Assembly (NCBI GenBank): GCA_006538405.1 | Contig: BJKQ01000015.1 | Coordinates: 434,001 to 498,000, forward strand | Source of the DNA: Hansfordia pulvinata | Taxonomy: Eukaryota; Ascomycota; Sordariomycetes; Xylariales | Direction of reading: 5' to 3' | Length of the DNA stretch: 64,000 nucleotides | Part shown: positions 1-11,428 of the stretch, in pieces | Layout: every line of letters begins with the position of its first letter | Position numbering within the stretch: position 1 is the stretch's first letter | Program-made: the position numbers and the translations under genes | Notes under the pieces: generated by a model | What the model saw: the letters and a program-made list of their open reading frames with translations, nothing else | Told to the model about the DNA's origin: nothing | The model's database searches: none

Positions 1-2
1 GC

Positions 3-1694
3 GAGTGGGAGGACGATGTGTGCGACCACGACGTGACTGTGGACCTCAACGACCCCCATTCCAACTCGGGAAAGTACTGGAAGACCGAGTTCAACAAGTA
101 TCACGACGAGGCCAAGGCCGAGATGGAAAAGCTGGTGCGGTACAAGCACATGGCCAAGTCATACGCCAAGAAGAAGGACGCCGAGGCCATCGATCTGAGC
201 CAGAGGCTCAAGGAAGAACAGCAAAAGGTTGCTGGAATGGAGCACAAGATCACAGAAATGGCCGCGCAGGTCGCCGACAGGAGGAAGAACGGCGCCGACG
301 GCGACGGCGGCTCTCTGATCAAGGACCTTGCCAAGCAAACCAACTTGGCGGTGCAGTACCGTGACCAGGTCAAAGAGCTCGAGGCCGTCCTCAAAGGGCA
401 AGACAAGGACGACAAGCCTCTCGCGCGTCAGCGTCTCGTCAACACATCGCCGCGCACGGAACAGACGCTCCTGGATGTCAACCGGGAACTGCGGCGGGCC
501 AGATCAGAGCTGAAGCAAATGGATAGCCTCCGCGACGAATCGAAGCATCTCAAGGAGCAGGTCAAGACACTGAAGGAGGAAAACAGAAAGTTGGAGGCCA
601 CGTCGCCGACTACCGAAGTCACCAAGGTTGAGCGGCTGGAAAAGCAGCTGCGCGAGGTCAAAGACGAGTCGAGGCAGAAAGAGTCGGAGCTACGCAAGCT
701 CAAGCGGGAGTACGAGTCTCTCAAGCAGGATGCCAAGTCTCGGACGGCGGAGGCCATGCAGGTATTGCAGGAGAAGAACGACAAGATCACGCAGTTGGAG
801 AAGCAAGTCGCCGACCTCACGTCTGCGTCCAAAGCCAGTATGCGCCCAAAGAGTTTTGATGCGACCGTTTCCCGGCACGACAGGGCTACTCGAGGGTTCC
901 AGGACGACCTCGCCTCTGTCCGTGACCCTGCGCATACCGAACAAGGCCCGCAAAACCGGACATCGAGACGGTCCAGCTCGACTAGAGACCTGAGAAGCGA
1001 CCGCATGCAGCACGACGCGGCGTCAAGACATGCCAGAAACCAGTCTCCCGAAAAGCCAATCAGTAGTCTCAAGGGAGTCACAGACTGGACAGCAAGTTCT
1101 CTTGAGATGGACCAGGAGTTTGGCAGAATGCGACGGGGCCGGGCAGAAGCGAGGATACCGGATCACGCACTGACGGCCACTCTGGAGAGCCTCGACATCC
1201 AGCCTGTCCGATCTGGCCGCCATAACCCAGCAGCGCAAGCCACGACGAACCGCCCAGTCATGACGGACCGTGTCAACGAGTCCTCGTCGAGAGAGTCCAA
1301 GGATGATCCGAGCTCGCGAGGCAGAGCCTTGACTGGCGACAGCTACTACCAAGACAAGATCAACCGCCGAATCGCGAGCCAACGAGCGGCCCGGCTGGCG
1401 CAGGAGAAGGCGCCACACCACAGCGCGGACAGCCTGGCGGTGCGCGCCAAGAGCACGGCGCCCGTCCCCGCGCTGCCGGCCGCACCGACAGCGAACGACT
1501 CAGCCGGATTCGACCTCCTACAAAACCGATTCGCCCGGTTGGGGGGAGATGCGCCGGAGCGGAGCGCGGTAGGCGGGGCTTCGCGGACGGATCGGCAGGC
1601 TGCAGCTCGCGCCCGCGTGGAGCAGAAGAGGTTGGAGAGGCAGAGGGAGAAGGCGGCCGGCCGCATGCTGGACAAGGAGAACATGGTGCCGTGA
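3..1694 (+). CDS. cut12: Cut12-like spindle pole body-associated protein (5' partial)
   Basis: Structural protein expected at the spindle pole body, where Cut12-family proteins link pole duplication to mitotic kinase control. The frame is open from base 3 with no ATG before the conserved block, so the N-terminus lies outside the window; the stop is TGA at 1692-1694. The visible N-terminal part matches the Cut12 domain as I know it: a GKYWK motif, then an EMEKLVRYK...AKSYAKKKDAE helix. Long heptad-rich coiled coils follow (about residues 60-280), then a Ser/Arg-rich low-complexity middle and a basic C-terminal helix ending in DKENMVP. No intron is evident. Coiled coils resemble many proteins, so the call rests on the short N-terminal block. 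Confidence 0.75.
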   Translation, partial: EWEDDVCDHDVTVDLNDPHSNSGKYWKTEFNKYHDEAKAEMEKLVRYKHMAKSYAKKKDAEAIDLSQRLKEEQQKVAGMEHKITEMAAQVADRRKNGADGDGGSLIKDLAKQTNLAVQYRDQVKELEAVLKGQDKDDKPLARQRLVNTSPRTEQTLLDVNRELRRARSELKQMDSLRDESKHLKEQVKTLKEENRKLEATSPTTEVTKVERLEKQLREVKDESRQKESELRKLKREYESLKQDAKSRTAEAMQVLQEKNDKITQLEKQVADLTSASKASMRPKSFDATVSRHDRATRGFQDDLASVRDPAHTEQGPQNRTSRRSSSTRDLRSDRMQHDAASRHARNQSPEKPISSLKGVTDWTASSLEMDQEFGRMRRGRAEARIPDHALTATLESLDIQPVRSGRHNPAAQATTNRPVMTDRVNESSSRESKDDPSSRGRALTGDSYYQDKINRRIASQRAARLAQEKAPHHSADSLAVRAKSTAPVPALPAAPTANDSAGFDLLQNRFARLGGDAPERSAVGGASRTDRQAAARARVEQKRLERQREKAAGRMLDKENMVP

Positions 1695-2739
1695 GCTGGG
1701 CAAGATATAGATTTTGGGAGGCTGTGTACGACGGCAGGAGGGCCGGGCAGGCTTTGACAAGGGCACACGACAGGGCCATCTGTGAGATGTGACTGCTACT
1801 ACTTATTGTTTTACATTATGGTCAGGTGGAACGGCGTTTACGGCGACAGAGTGTATTCGGGATCGGGACTTGGACGCGAGGGGCATGGTCATCGAGCAGG
1901 GACTCAGTGGAGATGATTCGGAGATCAGGGGACAGACTGGCAGAACCGAGGGGCAGGTGAATTGCGCGTAGTGTGTCTGTAGTGGTCACGGAGTGGAATG
2001 GAATAGAGACCGACATCTGGAAGGACGCCAGTGATCTAGCCTCTCGCGTCGAGCTTCGGGCAGCCACCGGCCAGACATGTCCACCTACCTACATTGTGAT
2101 TGTGACGCTGCTATAGGAGCACAAGCCAAGTTTGGACCGGGTGTTTAAGGTACATGTAACTACATACCGCAAGGAGGTACCTCAGGTATGTGCCTCAGCT
2201 ACAGATAGGGCCTTGATAGTGACCTTTAAACTCTGTGCAACCGACGTCGGGTACGGCCCGGAATCAGCCGCAAAGGCCGGAGGCGGCCGAGGAGGGAGAG
2301 TCCGGAGGCGGGGGCCGGGCGACTGTTGGGGGTCGGGCATTGACGCCGTCCGTGCCCGCGAGACACACGGTACGAGTACTCGTAGATACTGTACAGGCAC
2401 AGCACTGATGTGCCCTACGAGTACGTCAGAGGCTGTCCACGAGTATCCAGTGCTGGTGTCTCTACCTACCCCGCGACGCCGGCGAGGTCCATAGATAAGG
2501 CCCCTTGCACCGGTTGGAGTCCGGTCCGGTCCGGGCGTTCGGGGGGCTGGTGAAAGATAACGATGCAACACATGGCAGCTGGGTGGGCCGTGACTCGAGG
2601 CCCTTCCTCTCTTGCCATTTGCCACCAAGCCTTTCGTCCTGCGCTTGTGCTGTGCTGTGCTGTACTGCGACCAACCCATTGCCCAGCCAGCGACGCTCCG
2701 TCCGGATCGGCCACGCCCCTCCCTCCTCGTGATGCCGCG
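1695..2739. other. Intergenic region between cut12 and ureF
   Basis: No convincing gene. It holds the perfect palindrome TACGAGTACTCGTA at 2371-2384 and another TACGAGTA copy at 2416. It must contain the 3' UTR of cut12 and the promoter and 5' UTR of ureF. An ATG at 2563, in frame with ureF, would add 59 residues without family similarity and is not used. Confidence 0.6.
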
Positions 2740-3920
2740 ATGAGCCTGCCTGGCGCCGACCGAACCCCGGCCGAGGCCCCGTCCCAGCAGCAGCAGCAAC
2801 CAGCCGATGACGATGCCGAGACCCAGGCGCTGCGCAGCGAGATAGCAGCCCTCGAGGCGCGCCTGTCGGCCGCCAAGGCCCGCCTCGCGGGCGACACCTC
2901 CCCGACACCCTCGCCGGCCACCACCACCACCACCACCGCCGCCGCTCTCGCGGCCGCGGCCCCGTCCCCAACCGCGGGCCTTCACACCCCGGACCCGCAC
3001 CACTTCCTGCTCCTGCTGTCCGACACGGCCCTCCCGCTGAGCGCCTTCGCCTTCTCCTCGGGCCTCGAGTCGTCGCGCGAGCACGCCCGCAGCCGCCAGC
3101 GCCACCTGCTCTTCTCCCCCTCTGGCGGCGGCGGCGGGCCAACCACCTCATCGAAGAAGCAGCAGCAGCAGCAGCAAGCTTGGTCCTTCGCGACGTTCCT
3201 GCCCCTGGCTCTCTCGGGCTTCGCCCGCGCCACCCTCCCCTACGCGCTGGCCGCGCACCGCCGCCCCTCCGCCCTCCCCGACCTCGACGACGCCGCCGAC
3301 GCCTCGACCCCGTGCGCCGTCGCGCGCCGCGCCAGCGTCGCCCAGGGCCGCGCCCTGCTGGCCGTCTGGGAGAAGAGCTTCTCCGGGGCCCTTGCCCCCG
3401 CCGCCGCCGCCGCCAACGCCGGGCCCAACGCAGACGAGCGTGAGGGGGCCGGAGGCAAGAGGGAGGAGGAGGAGGGGAAGAAGAAGAGGCTGTCCGCGCC
3501 CTGGCCTCGTTCTCCCGCCTCCTCCGCCTGTCGCAGCAGCAACAACAGCAGCCCACAGCCACCACCACCACCACCACCACCATCACGACCACGTCGCTGC
3601 CCCCGCCGGCCTCGGCGCACCTGGCCCCGCTCTTCGGCGCCGTCTCCCGCGCCTGCGGCCTGACCGCCCGCCAGGCCGCCTACGTCTACGTGCTGGGCCA
3701 GGCCAAGGGCGCCACGTCGGCCGCCATGCGCGCCGGGGCCGTCCAGGGGCCCTTCGCCGCCCAGGCCGTCCTCGCCTCCCCCGGGCTGAGGCACCTGGTC
3801 TCCTCGCTCGTCGACCGCGAGTGGGCCAGCCCCGTCGAGGGCGCCGGGCAGGACGCCCCGCTGCTGGACCTGTGGGTCGGCAGGCACGAGATCCTCTACT
3901 CCAGGGTCTTCAACAGCTGA
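2740..3920 (+). CDS. ureF: Urease accessory protein UreF (reading frame broken)
   Basis: UreF works with UreG and UreD to load nickel into the urease active site in the cytosol. The start ATG at 2740 precedes a Gln-rich N-terminus. Family blocks are clear: LSDTALPLSAFAFSSGLES, then ARRASVAQGRALLAVWEKSF in the first frame, and later LAPLFGAVSRACGL, AAMRAGAVQGPFAAQ and the hallmark C-terminus DLWVGRHEILYSRVFNS. The second half is in a different frame. The upstream frame is usable until about 3486 and the downstream frame opens after a TGA at 3441-3443, so the switch lies in the purine-rich stretch 3440-3486. A 41-47 nt GT-AG intron starting at 3440 would restore phase (378 aa with the 44-nt form), but no branch point is visible and it is very short. 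An indel is equally likely. Convergent with cwc2. Confidence 0.87.
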
Positions 3921-4395
3921 TCTCGTTGTAGGGTTTTTTCTCTCTCTTTTTTTTTCTGGGCGCGGCGCAGGGAGGAGCAGGGAAAGAGAGGGGAAGGGGA
4001 AGGGGAAGAGAAAAGGACGGAAGAGGGCAAGCCGAATATAGGGCGAGATTCTATGTACAGTGAAGCCTGTGGCGAAAAGAGGGGTGCCAATTATCACAGA
4101 AGATCCTCACAAGGCATCTGCAGTGAGCTAGTGTCCTCGCCAGCACGGACACGTTCATGTTTAAAGCGATAATAGAAATGAACCTCGCCGAAGTGAAATT
4201 CCCCCGAGACCGACCAGTGGCGCTGCGACTCGACAAGCAGGCCATTGCTGCAAAGGTAATCGGTTAAAGTGGCAGCCTGTCTCCCCAGAAAAGGCGGACC
4301 AGGTCCGTAGTGGTATCTAGAGCGTCTATATTAAAACATTTTTACATTCCCTGTCGCCGGCGCCGTCCAGTCGCCAAATATGCTTTCCTGTTGGT
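3921..4395. other. Convergent 3' region between ureF and cwc2
   Basis: About 475 bp shared by the 3' UTRs of two convergent genes. It has T-rich and GA-rich tracts at about 3935-4015. No gene seen. Confidence 0.6.
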
Positions 4396-5571
4396 TCATT
4401 CATCGTCATCGTCGTCGCTGTCGCTGCCGTACGCCACCAGCGGCCCTGCCAGTGCCACCGCCTTGGCCTTGGGCGCCGCCGTCACCTTTGCCGTCCGCAG
4501 GGCTGCCAACGTACTCCCTGAGAAGATGCCCCCCGCCTCTTGCTCCTCCTCTGCGGGCGGGGCGAGCAGCGCCGCCATGGACGACTCGCCGCCCTGGCCC
4601 GCCTCGCCGCTCTCGATCATCCGCCGCTGCTCCAGCTCCAGCTCGTACCCTTCGCGGCCCACCGGGTTGACGGCATTGGCGCCGCGCGCAAAGTAGACGT
4701 CGTCGGGGGCCTCGTAGCCGTCGAGGCCGAAACTGCTCTCAATCTTGCGCCGCTTCCTCGCCTCCGGGTCCCGCCCCTCAATCTCGGCGACAAAGGCCTC
4801 GGGCAGCGCCCGCCGGATGGCCTCGGCGGCCTGCTCTTCGACGCGGCGGGCCTCGCGGGCCTGGGCCATGGGATTCGGGTCGGCGGTGGCCCAGCGGACG
4901 TTGAGGATCTCGCTGTGGTCGAGAGACTGGTGGGCCATGGCCTCCTTGGCGAACTGGGCGTTGGCCTCGTTCGAGTAGGTGATGAAGGCGACGCCGCGCG
5001 TGTTGAGCACGCGGGTGCGCTCGACCTGGCCCCACTCGGCAAAGTGGCGGGCGACAACCTCCTCGATGTCGTCGGTGACGTGGATGCGGCCGACGTAGAC
5101 GGTGCGGTTCTGACGCATGAAGCTGCCGACACCGCCCATGTCGTCGCGGTAATCGGAGTGCTTGTCGCGGCCGAAGCAGTCGACGTTGGGGTTGAAGTGG
5201 TCGTGGATGCCCGGCAGGCGGTGCAGGTAGTCGCAGTCCTGGCCCTTGGGGCAGATGCCGCGGGCGAAGAAGAGGCAGAAGTAGGAGCCTGGGACCTTGT
5301 CGGCGCGGGTGAAGCCGCTGTCCTTGGCGACGTTGCAGCGGCCCTTGGCGGCGGTCTTCGATAGGTACTTGTCCTCGCGGTCGCCGCCGGACCACTTGTT
5401 GTACCAGATGTTGAAGATGGTTCCGGTCTGCGGCGGGGGCTCGGAGGTGATGAAGGACGGGTCGACTTGGGGGCGTGCCGGGCGCTTCTTGCGGATGATC
5501 TTTTTGACTTTCTTGGGTGCCGGCGCCGCGACCTCGGTGGACTGGGCCACCAGTTCCTGGTCGTCGGACAT
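4396..5571 (-). CDS. cwc2: Pre-mRNA-splicing factor Cwc2 (RBM22-like)
   Basis: Component of the Prp19-associated (NineTeen) complex that contacts U6 snRNA and the intron and helps form the spliceosome active site in the nucleus. The 391-residue single-exon protein starts with MSDDQ at 5571; the frame is open further upstream, but those residues look like UTR. Residues about 35-135 form the Torus region. Within it is a CCCH zinc finger (C99-x7-C107-x5-C113-x3-H117). An RRM follows (RTVYVGRI at about 156 and RGVAFITYS at about 192). The C-terminus is acidic and ends in a run of Asp. Length and domain order are as expected for fungal Cwc2. A basic KKVKKIIRKKRPAR segment at 20-33 may be nuclear targeting. 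Confidence 0.95.
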   Translation of the reverse strand: MSDDQELVAQSTEVAAPAPKKVKKIIRKKRPARPQVDPSFITSEPPPQTGTIFNIWYNKWSGGDREDKYLSKTAAKGRCNVAKDSGFTRADKVPGSYFCLFFARGICPKGQDCDYLHRLPGIHDHFNPNVDCFGRDKHSDYRDDMGGVGSFMRQNRTVYVGRIHVTDDIEEVVARHFAEWGQVERTRVLNTRGVAFITYSNEANAQFAKEAMAHQSLDHSEILNVRWATADPNPMAQAREARRVEEQAAEAIRRALPEAFVAEIEGRDPEARKRRKIESSFGLDGYEAPDDVYFARGANAVNPVGREGYELELEQRRMIESGEAGQGGESSMAALLAPPAEEEQEAGGIFSGSTLAALRTAKVTAAPKAKAVALAGPLVAYGSDSDDDDDE

Positions 5572-6740
5572 GGCGGGGCGTGATGGGCTGTCGATGATTG
5601 GAAGCAGAAGAGGTCGCGATATGGTGTACTCGTAGTTGCGGTTGTGTGTGTAGCCGGGACTGTCGGAACGGAAGGCCGGTGATGGATGGTTGTGTCGTTG
5701 TAGGCGTTGACGTCGGTCGCAAAGTGTAGATTGGTGAGAAGATCGCGACATGGGTTAGCACACTCGACCTACGAGTACATGTGCGTAAGGTACTCGTACT
5801 GATGCGACCCAGTGCAGGTGAAGACGCGGGCGCACATGGGCCCACTCCAGCGGCACGATACGAGTTGACGGTACATACTCTGGTACTCTGGCACGCGTCG
5901 AGTACATCAGACAGCATGTATTGAACGGGGCATGTTGATTAAGCAGCATATGCCTATACACAGCTAGGCATAGAGTGCCTGGCACCAGCGACATATTGAT
6001 TACCTATATGTATCGTGGGAATACAGCCCCGGGATCGAGTCCACGAATCCGAGACGGGAGAAGCAACCACTGGCCAAGCACAAGAACACGCGAACTCTCA
6101 ACTTATGATCTCCATCCAGCACCGATCGTCTCAATTGGATCTTCCCCTCGTACCGCCGCGGTGAGGCCATGTCGAACGATGGATAGCCTCCCCGTGCTGT
6201 GCAGTGACAGTACATAGGCTGGACCCCCTTGCCAGCCCGGGCCGGCAATTGCGGGCGGAGGGCGGAACAGCGGCTTTGATGCCCACCGCTGAACATCGGG
6301 CGTCCAATGGAGGGTGGATGGATGGATGGATGGACTGCCGTTACGGGCCTGTGGCTCCCGAGGTCCCTCCAGCGGGCATTCCCCCAGGCCCTGGCTCTAG
6401 CGTCACATCGGGGGCCGCCGCCCAGCGCATGTCTTAGCCGTGCACAGCTAGCCTTACCCCGCCGGGGTGCATTCTACCTCGGCCGAACGTCACGTCTCAA
6501 CGAGTCTCGTACGCGCCTCGGGTACGTCTTAAAGGAGACGCCACCTCTCCGTCGCCTGACCGTCGTCCATCACCAACCCTTCGCAGCCCGGCTCCATGTT
6601 GATCTGTTGAGCTCGAACAACGAGAAGAAACCGGCAGAACCGTCTGTATTTTTTTCTTCCTAGTGTACATCGAGTCACTGCTCGACCCTGCCGATTGTCC
6701 CAGTGGCCGCATCTCCGCCAGTTACTGGCCACCACCCATC
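5572..6740. other. Divergent promoter region, cwc2 / acyl-CoA dehydrogenase
   Basis: Separates two divergent genes. It contains TACTCGTA at 5627 in the cwc2 leader, an inverted pair TACGAGTA at 5770 and TACTCGTA at 5791, and a (GGAT)4 run near 6315-6333. No gene seen. Confidence 0.6.
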
Positions 6741-8320
6741 ATGTCCGCCCAGATCCCCGACATCGTGAGTCTGCCCGGCCTCTTTCTGCGGCGGCACGCC
6801 TCCCACATGCTAACGCCATGCACAGGTGGCGCAACGCGTCAGCGACAAGGCCAAGCAGACCTTGGACATCATTGCCAAGTTCGTAGAGGAAGAATGCATC
6901 CCGTAAGCCTAAGCCCAAGCCCAAGTCCGGATCCAGATCCAGATCCAAATCGCCCCAAGGTCGGTTCACCCCGAATGCGCTCCCGCTCACCCACCCTTGC
7001 CAGCGCCGATCCCGTACTCGAAGCTCAGGTCGGCCAGGGGGCCTCGCGATGGGACAGCCACCCGCCCATCATCGAGGACCTCAAGGCCAAGGCCCGGAAG
7101 CTTGGCCTCTGGAACCTCTTCTTCCCCAAGGGCCACTACAAAGAGTCCCCCGGCTTCACCAACCTCGAGTACGGTCTCATGGCCGAGTGGCTGGGCCGCT
7201 CCCGCGTGGCCTCCGAGGCCACCAACTGCGCCGCCCCCGACACGGGCAACATGGAGGTTCTCGCAAAGTACGGCAACGACGCCCAGAAGGCCCAGTGGCT
7301 CAAGCCGCTCATGGACGGGCAGATCAGGTCGGCCTTCCTCATGACGGAGCCCGACGTCGCTTCGTCAGACGCGACCAACATCCAGCTCAGCATGAAGAAG
7401 GACGGCAACGACTGGGTGCTCAACGGTTCGGTAAGTCAAGGCCATCTCTGCACGGCCGCCAATGTTGTCGCGGCCCCGCTGACAAGGGGGCTTAGAAATG
7501 GTGGTCGAGCGGCGCCGGCGACCCGCGGTGTAAGATTTACATAGTCATGGGCAAGTCGGACCCCGGCAACAAGGACGTGTACAAGCAGCAGTCAGTCATT
7601 CTGGTGCCCGCCGGCACCCCCGGTGTCACGATCCACCGCATGCTCAGCGTTTATGGCTACGACGACGCCCCCCATGGCCACGGCCACATCACCTTTGAGA
7701 ACGTGCGGGTACCGGCCAGCAACATGGTCCTCGGCGAGGGGCGCGGCTTCGAGATTATCCAGGGCCGCCTGGGCCCCGGGCGCATCCACCACGCGATGCG
7801 CAGCATCGGCGCGTCGGAGCGGGCCCTCGAGTGGCTCCTGATGCGAATCAACGACCCCAAGAAGACGCCGTTCGGCAAGAAGCTCCGGGAGCACGGCGTC
7901 ATCCTCGAGTGGGTGGCCAAGTCGCGCATCGAAATCGACGCGGCCCGCCTGATTGTTCTCAACGCGGCCGTCAGGATGGACGACCTGGGCCCCAAGGCCA
8001 GCCTCAAGGAGATTGCCGAGGCCAAGGTCCTGGTGCCGCAGACGGCGCTGACGGTGATTGACCGGGCCGTGCAGGCCTTTGGCGGCGCGGGCGTCAGCCA
8101 GGACACGCCGCTGGCCAACATGTGGGCGCAGATCCGAACCCTGCGCCTGGCCGACGGTCCGGACGAGGTGCACCTGCAGCAGATGGGCCGCAACGAGAAC
8201 AAGCGCGGCGGCGAGGTGGCCAAGAAGATGCAGGCGCAGGCGGCCAAGACGGAGCGGCTCTTTGCGCAGAGCGGCACCAAGAGGCACCAGCTGGGGGCAG
8301 GCATCAAGCCCAAGATTTGA
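6741..8320 (+). CDS. Acyl-CoA dehydrogenase, ACAD10/11-type
   Basis: FAD enzyme for the first, alpha-beta desaturation step of fatty or branched acyl-CoA breakdown, expected in mitochondria or peroxisomes. Four exons by phase and consensus: 6741-6764, 6826-6902, 7004-7430 and 7496-8320, giving 450 aa. Introns of 61, 101 and 65 nt carry GTGAGT, GTAAGC and GTAAGT donors and GCTAAC or GCTGAC-like branch sites. Family signatures include [18 protein letters not shown] (FAD/acyl-CoA loop), [12 protein letters not shown] across the third junction, [13 protein letters not shown], and the C-terminal [18 protein letters not shown]...[10 protein letters not shown], which is typical of ACAD10/11 rather than short-chain dehydrogenases. 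It lacks the N-terminal kinase or phosphatase domains of the animal proteins. No clear presequence; substrate unknown. Confidence 0.92.
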
Positions 8321-10108
8321 AGCCCGGGGCGTTGGCTTGTCATACCGCCGCATAGCCTGTGTATATAAATCCCATCATTCAGCGCGCGCAATGCTGTCCT
8401 CTGTCACGGGGAGTGTTTTTCTCCAGCCAACGGCGACGACCAGGCGTGAAACGAATCACGGCCAAGCCAGGGTGTTCACCGACGTGGTCGTAGCGAAGAT
8501 CTGGTATGAAGGCTGTGATTGCCGCAGAACAAAGACCCTTGATGTCTCGGAAGCGGATCAGAAGGTAATACTACCGCGATTAGACAACAGCTACGAGTGT
8601 TCGTGGAGATCGCTTCAGCCAGGCAGGCTCCACACCGCAAAGAGACAGGGTGACAGGGTGACAGGGTGACAGGGTGACAGGCCCTCGATCCGCGCCGGAA
8701 ACCCACATGGCGTGCACCTGTCGTCTCATCGTCGACACCGCCAGACCACCCGGCGATTGCCAGCAGAGCAATCGCCCACGCGAGCCGTTCGTTCCACTGC
8801 AGCCAAACATCGGGAGGAGGGGGCAACGAGGGGCAGCGAGGGAGGAGACGATCCTAGATCACCGCGACGACAAGTCACGCTACGAGTACTCTGTGCCTAC
8901 TCCGTACGGGGTCTGCTCGCGCATGAAGGTGACAATTTCACGGCATACGTAGTCATATCGCTTAGACGGTCGTGAATAGAGGACTCGCGCTCGCAGCTGG
9001 CGGCGAGCAATGCGCTTGCGGTGAGTCACTGAACCCTGATCTGCAGGGGAGGCGGGGGCGCGCGATTGCTGGGGGTGGTGCTTTGCTTCTGGTGCAGCGA
9101 CGGGAGCGTGCGCCCTCGAGTAAGGTAGGGAGTACTCCGTAGAAGCAGTCGGCGCAGGCGGTTGTTAGGACGACGGAGGGCCGGGAATGCATGATGTTTT
9201 GGGGTCTTCCTCCTGCGGACCCATGGATGTTTTGACGAGGGGCGGCCGTTTCGTGGGGAATGCGTCAGAGGATAGCCCTGGTACGAGTAACTGGGCACCT
9301 ACCTACCTACCTAGCCGGAGAGCTTCGGCTGCTCCCTAGGGGCTCACGGCTCCAGCTGGGGCGCAGTGGGACGCCGTCCCCCGCCATCCACTGAGCCCGC
9401 CGTGCCCGCCCACACGGATGCCCCAGGTCGAGCACCCACCTACCCAGCGACGGGCTACAGGGGCTGGAGCTGCCACCCGACTGTGACGAAATCGGGCGGG
9501 CAGAGCGTCGGTCGGATGGGGTCGGTACCTCGGTCTCTGCGGCAGCCACGTCGCACCGGCCGTACCGACGCATCGACTGCATCGGGACATATATGGCCGC
9601 CCAATCCGGCCGCCCCACCCGTCCGTTGCCCGGCCAGCATGTTGACTTTGGTCGGGATTTTCGATCAAGCAGGATCTGCGCTGGTGCCAGGCCTCGCAGC
9701 TGTTTTGCGCCCGCGGCGGGATAACAACACGCCCGGCGCTGCTGAACCTACTTCTTTGCCGCAAAGCTTGTGCCCGCCCCGTCATCACAATACATGTTTG
9801 CCACACCTACCCGTCCGTACCTGAACCCGCACCCATCGATCCTCGCATACTCCAGTCGCACGCATCAGTCTGATAAACTCGAGCTGCCGAGCATTCGTCA
9901 CGAGAATCCGTTCATATAACACTCTTCAATCTTCCCCCAAGCCTCTCGATCGATAGATTCTCCTCTCCCCACACCCCTCTGCCCATTTCCCTCAAGTCCC
10001 CAGCAAGCAAGCAACTACACTTCGATTCAGCCCGTCTCACAGCACCGGGTCAGCAACAAGATCGCCAGTCCCATCACCATCCCCCACACAAACACACACC
10101 AAATCAAG
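8321..10108. other. Intergenic region upstream of spo12
   Basis: No supported gene in 1.8 kb. It contains a short tandem repeat at 8645-8680, TACGAGTA at 8881 and 9282, and an ACCT-repeat at 9297-9313. The last 150 bp is C/T-rich, as in fungal promoters and leaders. Confidence 0.55.
8645..8680. repeat. Tandem repeat, 8-bp unit ACAGGGTG
   Basis: About four and a half perfect head-to-tail copies between the acyl-CoA dehydrogenase and spo12. Minisatellite-type; no function inferred. Confidence 0.9.
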
Positions 10109-10885
10109 ATGCCTGGCCAAGCCGTGCTGTCCGACAAGGACGTCAACGCTGCCGTCTCTCAGCAGCAGCCTCAACAGAAGGGCGACGTGAAGAGCATGGA
10201 GTACCACCGCCAGGTTCTGCAGTCCAAGATCGAGGAAGAGAAGTACGGATACCACCATCACCACCACCATCACCACCAACACCGCCGCAACCTCCGTGAT
10301 GACCACCGCGACCGCCCCCGTGACCATGAACAACAGCACCAGATGACGGCCCCGGACCACCACCATTCCGACGGGCGTTCTCCCTGCCGCTGCCCTCCCA
10401 TCCCCAAGCCCACCACTACTGCCACGGCGGATCCTCCTCGCGGCCCGCGAAATGTCCTCACCGCGAACCAAGACCACCCTCCCAGGCCCCTTTGCGCTGA
10501 CCCGCACCCCGCGCTCCCCCTCTACAGGAAGAACACCCAGTACATCTCGCCCTCGGACAACATCATGAGCCCCTGCACCGCCAAGCTCAACCAGCTGCGC
10601 AACAAGCAGGTCGGAAAGTAAGTCACGCCTGCCAGGTCCGCACGACGCAATACCCCTCCCTGTTTTCTCCTCTCCATCTCGGCTCCACGCGCGCGCTGTA
10701 ATCAGCGAAAGAGACACCACGGCTGACCTATCCCCTCCTCTTTCCCCCCTCCCCGCCTCTCCAGAGCTAAGGGCAAGTGCCTGTTCGCGCAAGCATCGGC
10801 CAGGAAGTTCGACGCCGCCGCCGCGCCCTCCGCGGCCGCCGGAGGCAACGTCCTCGGCGCTAAGAACGCCCAGGGCGGCATCTAG
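10109..10885 (+). CDS. spo12: Spo12-family mitotic exit regulator
   Basis: Small nuclear/nucleolar protein. The yeast members act in the FEAR branch of mitotic exit and in meiosis. Three exons by phase: 10109-10242, 10528-10617 and 10765-10885, giving 114 aa. The diagnostic block YISPSDNIMSPCTAKLNQLR is in exon 2 and matches the Spo12 core, whose SP sites are kinase targets in yeast. The first intron (285 nt) is long for this genome and rich in CAC/CAT triplets, so reading through it gives a false His-rich protein. It ends GCTGAC...TCTACAG. The second intron (147 nt) has CTGAC and ends in CTCCAG; an AG two bases further on is less compatible with the frame. Length is normal for filamentous fungi. 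Confidence 0.85.
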
Positions 10886-11428
10886 AGCCTCCACCGTCAT
10901 CGTCTTTTGTCTCGATCACGACCACAGCTCTCCCCTGACTCCTCTTTCTCTTCCCTCTTCGGGGATGTGAGGCATCTGCCTGGACTGTGACGAGACAGAT
11001 GATGGTTGATTTCTTTTGCTCTCTTTTGTCTTCTTATTAGGGCACATTGCCTCCCCATTCTGTGTGTTACTAGCTGCATCATTCGCGCAACTGCTTTCAA
11101 TCCCGCCGGGCGACGACCGACCGGACGTTTCCGAAGGCAGGGATGGACCGGTGTGGGCCGGGGGGTGCCGCTGGAGTATGAGGCGTTTTGTATGGGAGTC
11201 TTGTTCTTGTTGCTACCATTACCTACCGTAGGGTCCTCTCCGTTCCGTCACGCCGGTGCCAACGGGGGCGAAGGGGGCTCTTTGACGACATGACATGACG
11301 TATAGAGAAAATCAACACCCTGATTTCAGCATACACTCTGCATTTTGCACGCTCCCAACTTGGTGTGTTCAGGTTGACTGTTAATAACTCACGGCTCGCT
11401 GTTCGTATTCTCACCGGATGCGGCTACC
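10886..11428. other. Convergent 3' region, spo12 / rbg2
   Basis: 543 bp between convergent genes, T-rich near 11010-11040. No gene seen. Confidence 0.55.

Noticed and set aside
10109..10621. Single-exon His-rich protein at the spo12 locus
   Set aside because: It reads through an intron with clear GTACGG...CTACAG borders; the spliced product restores the Spo12 motif.
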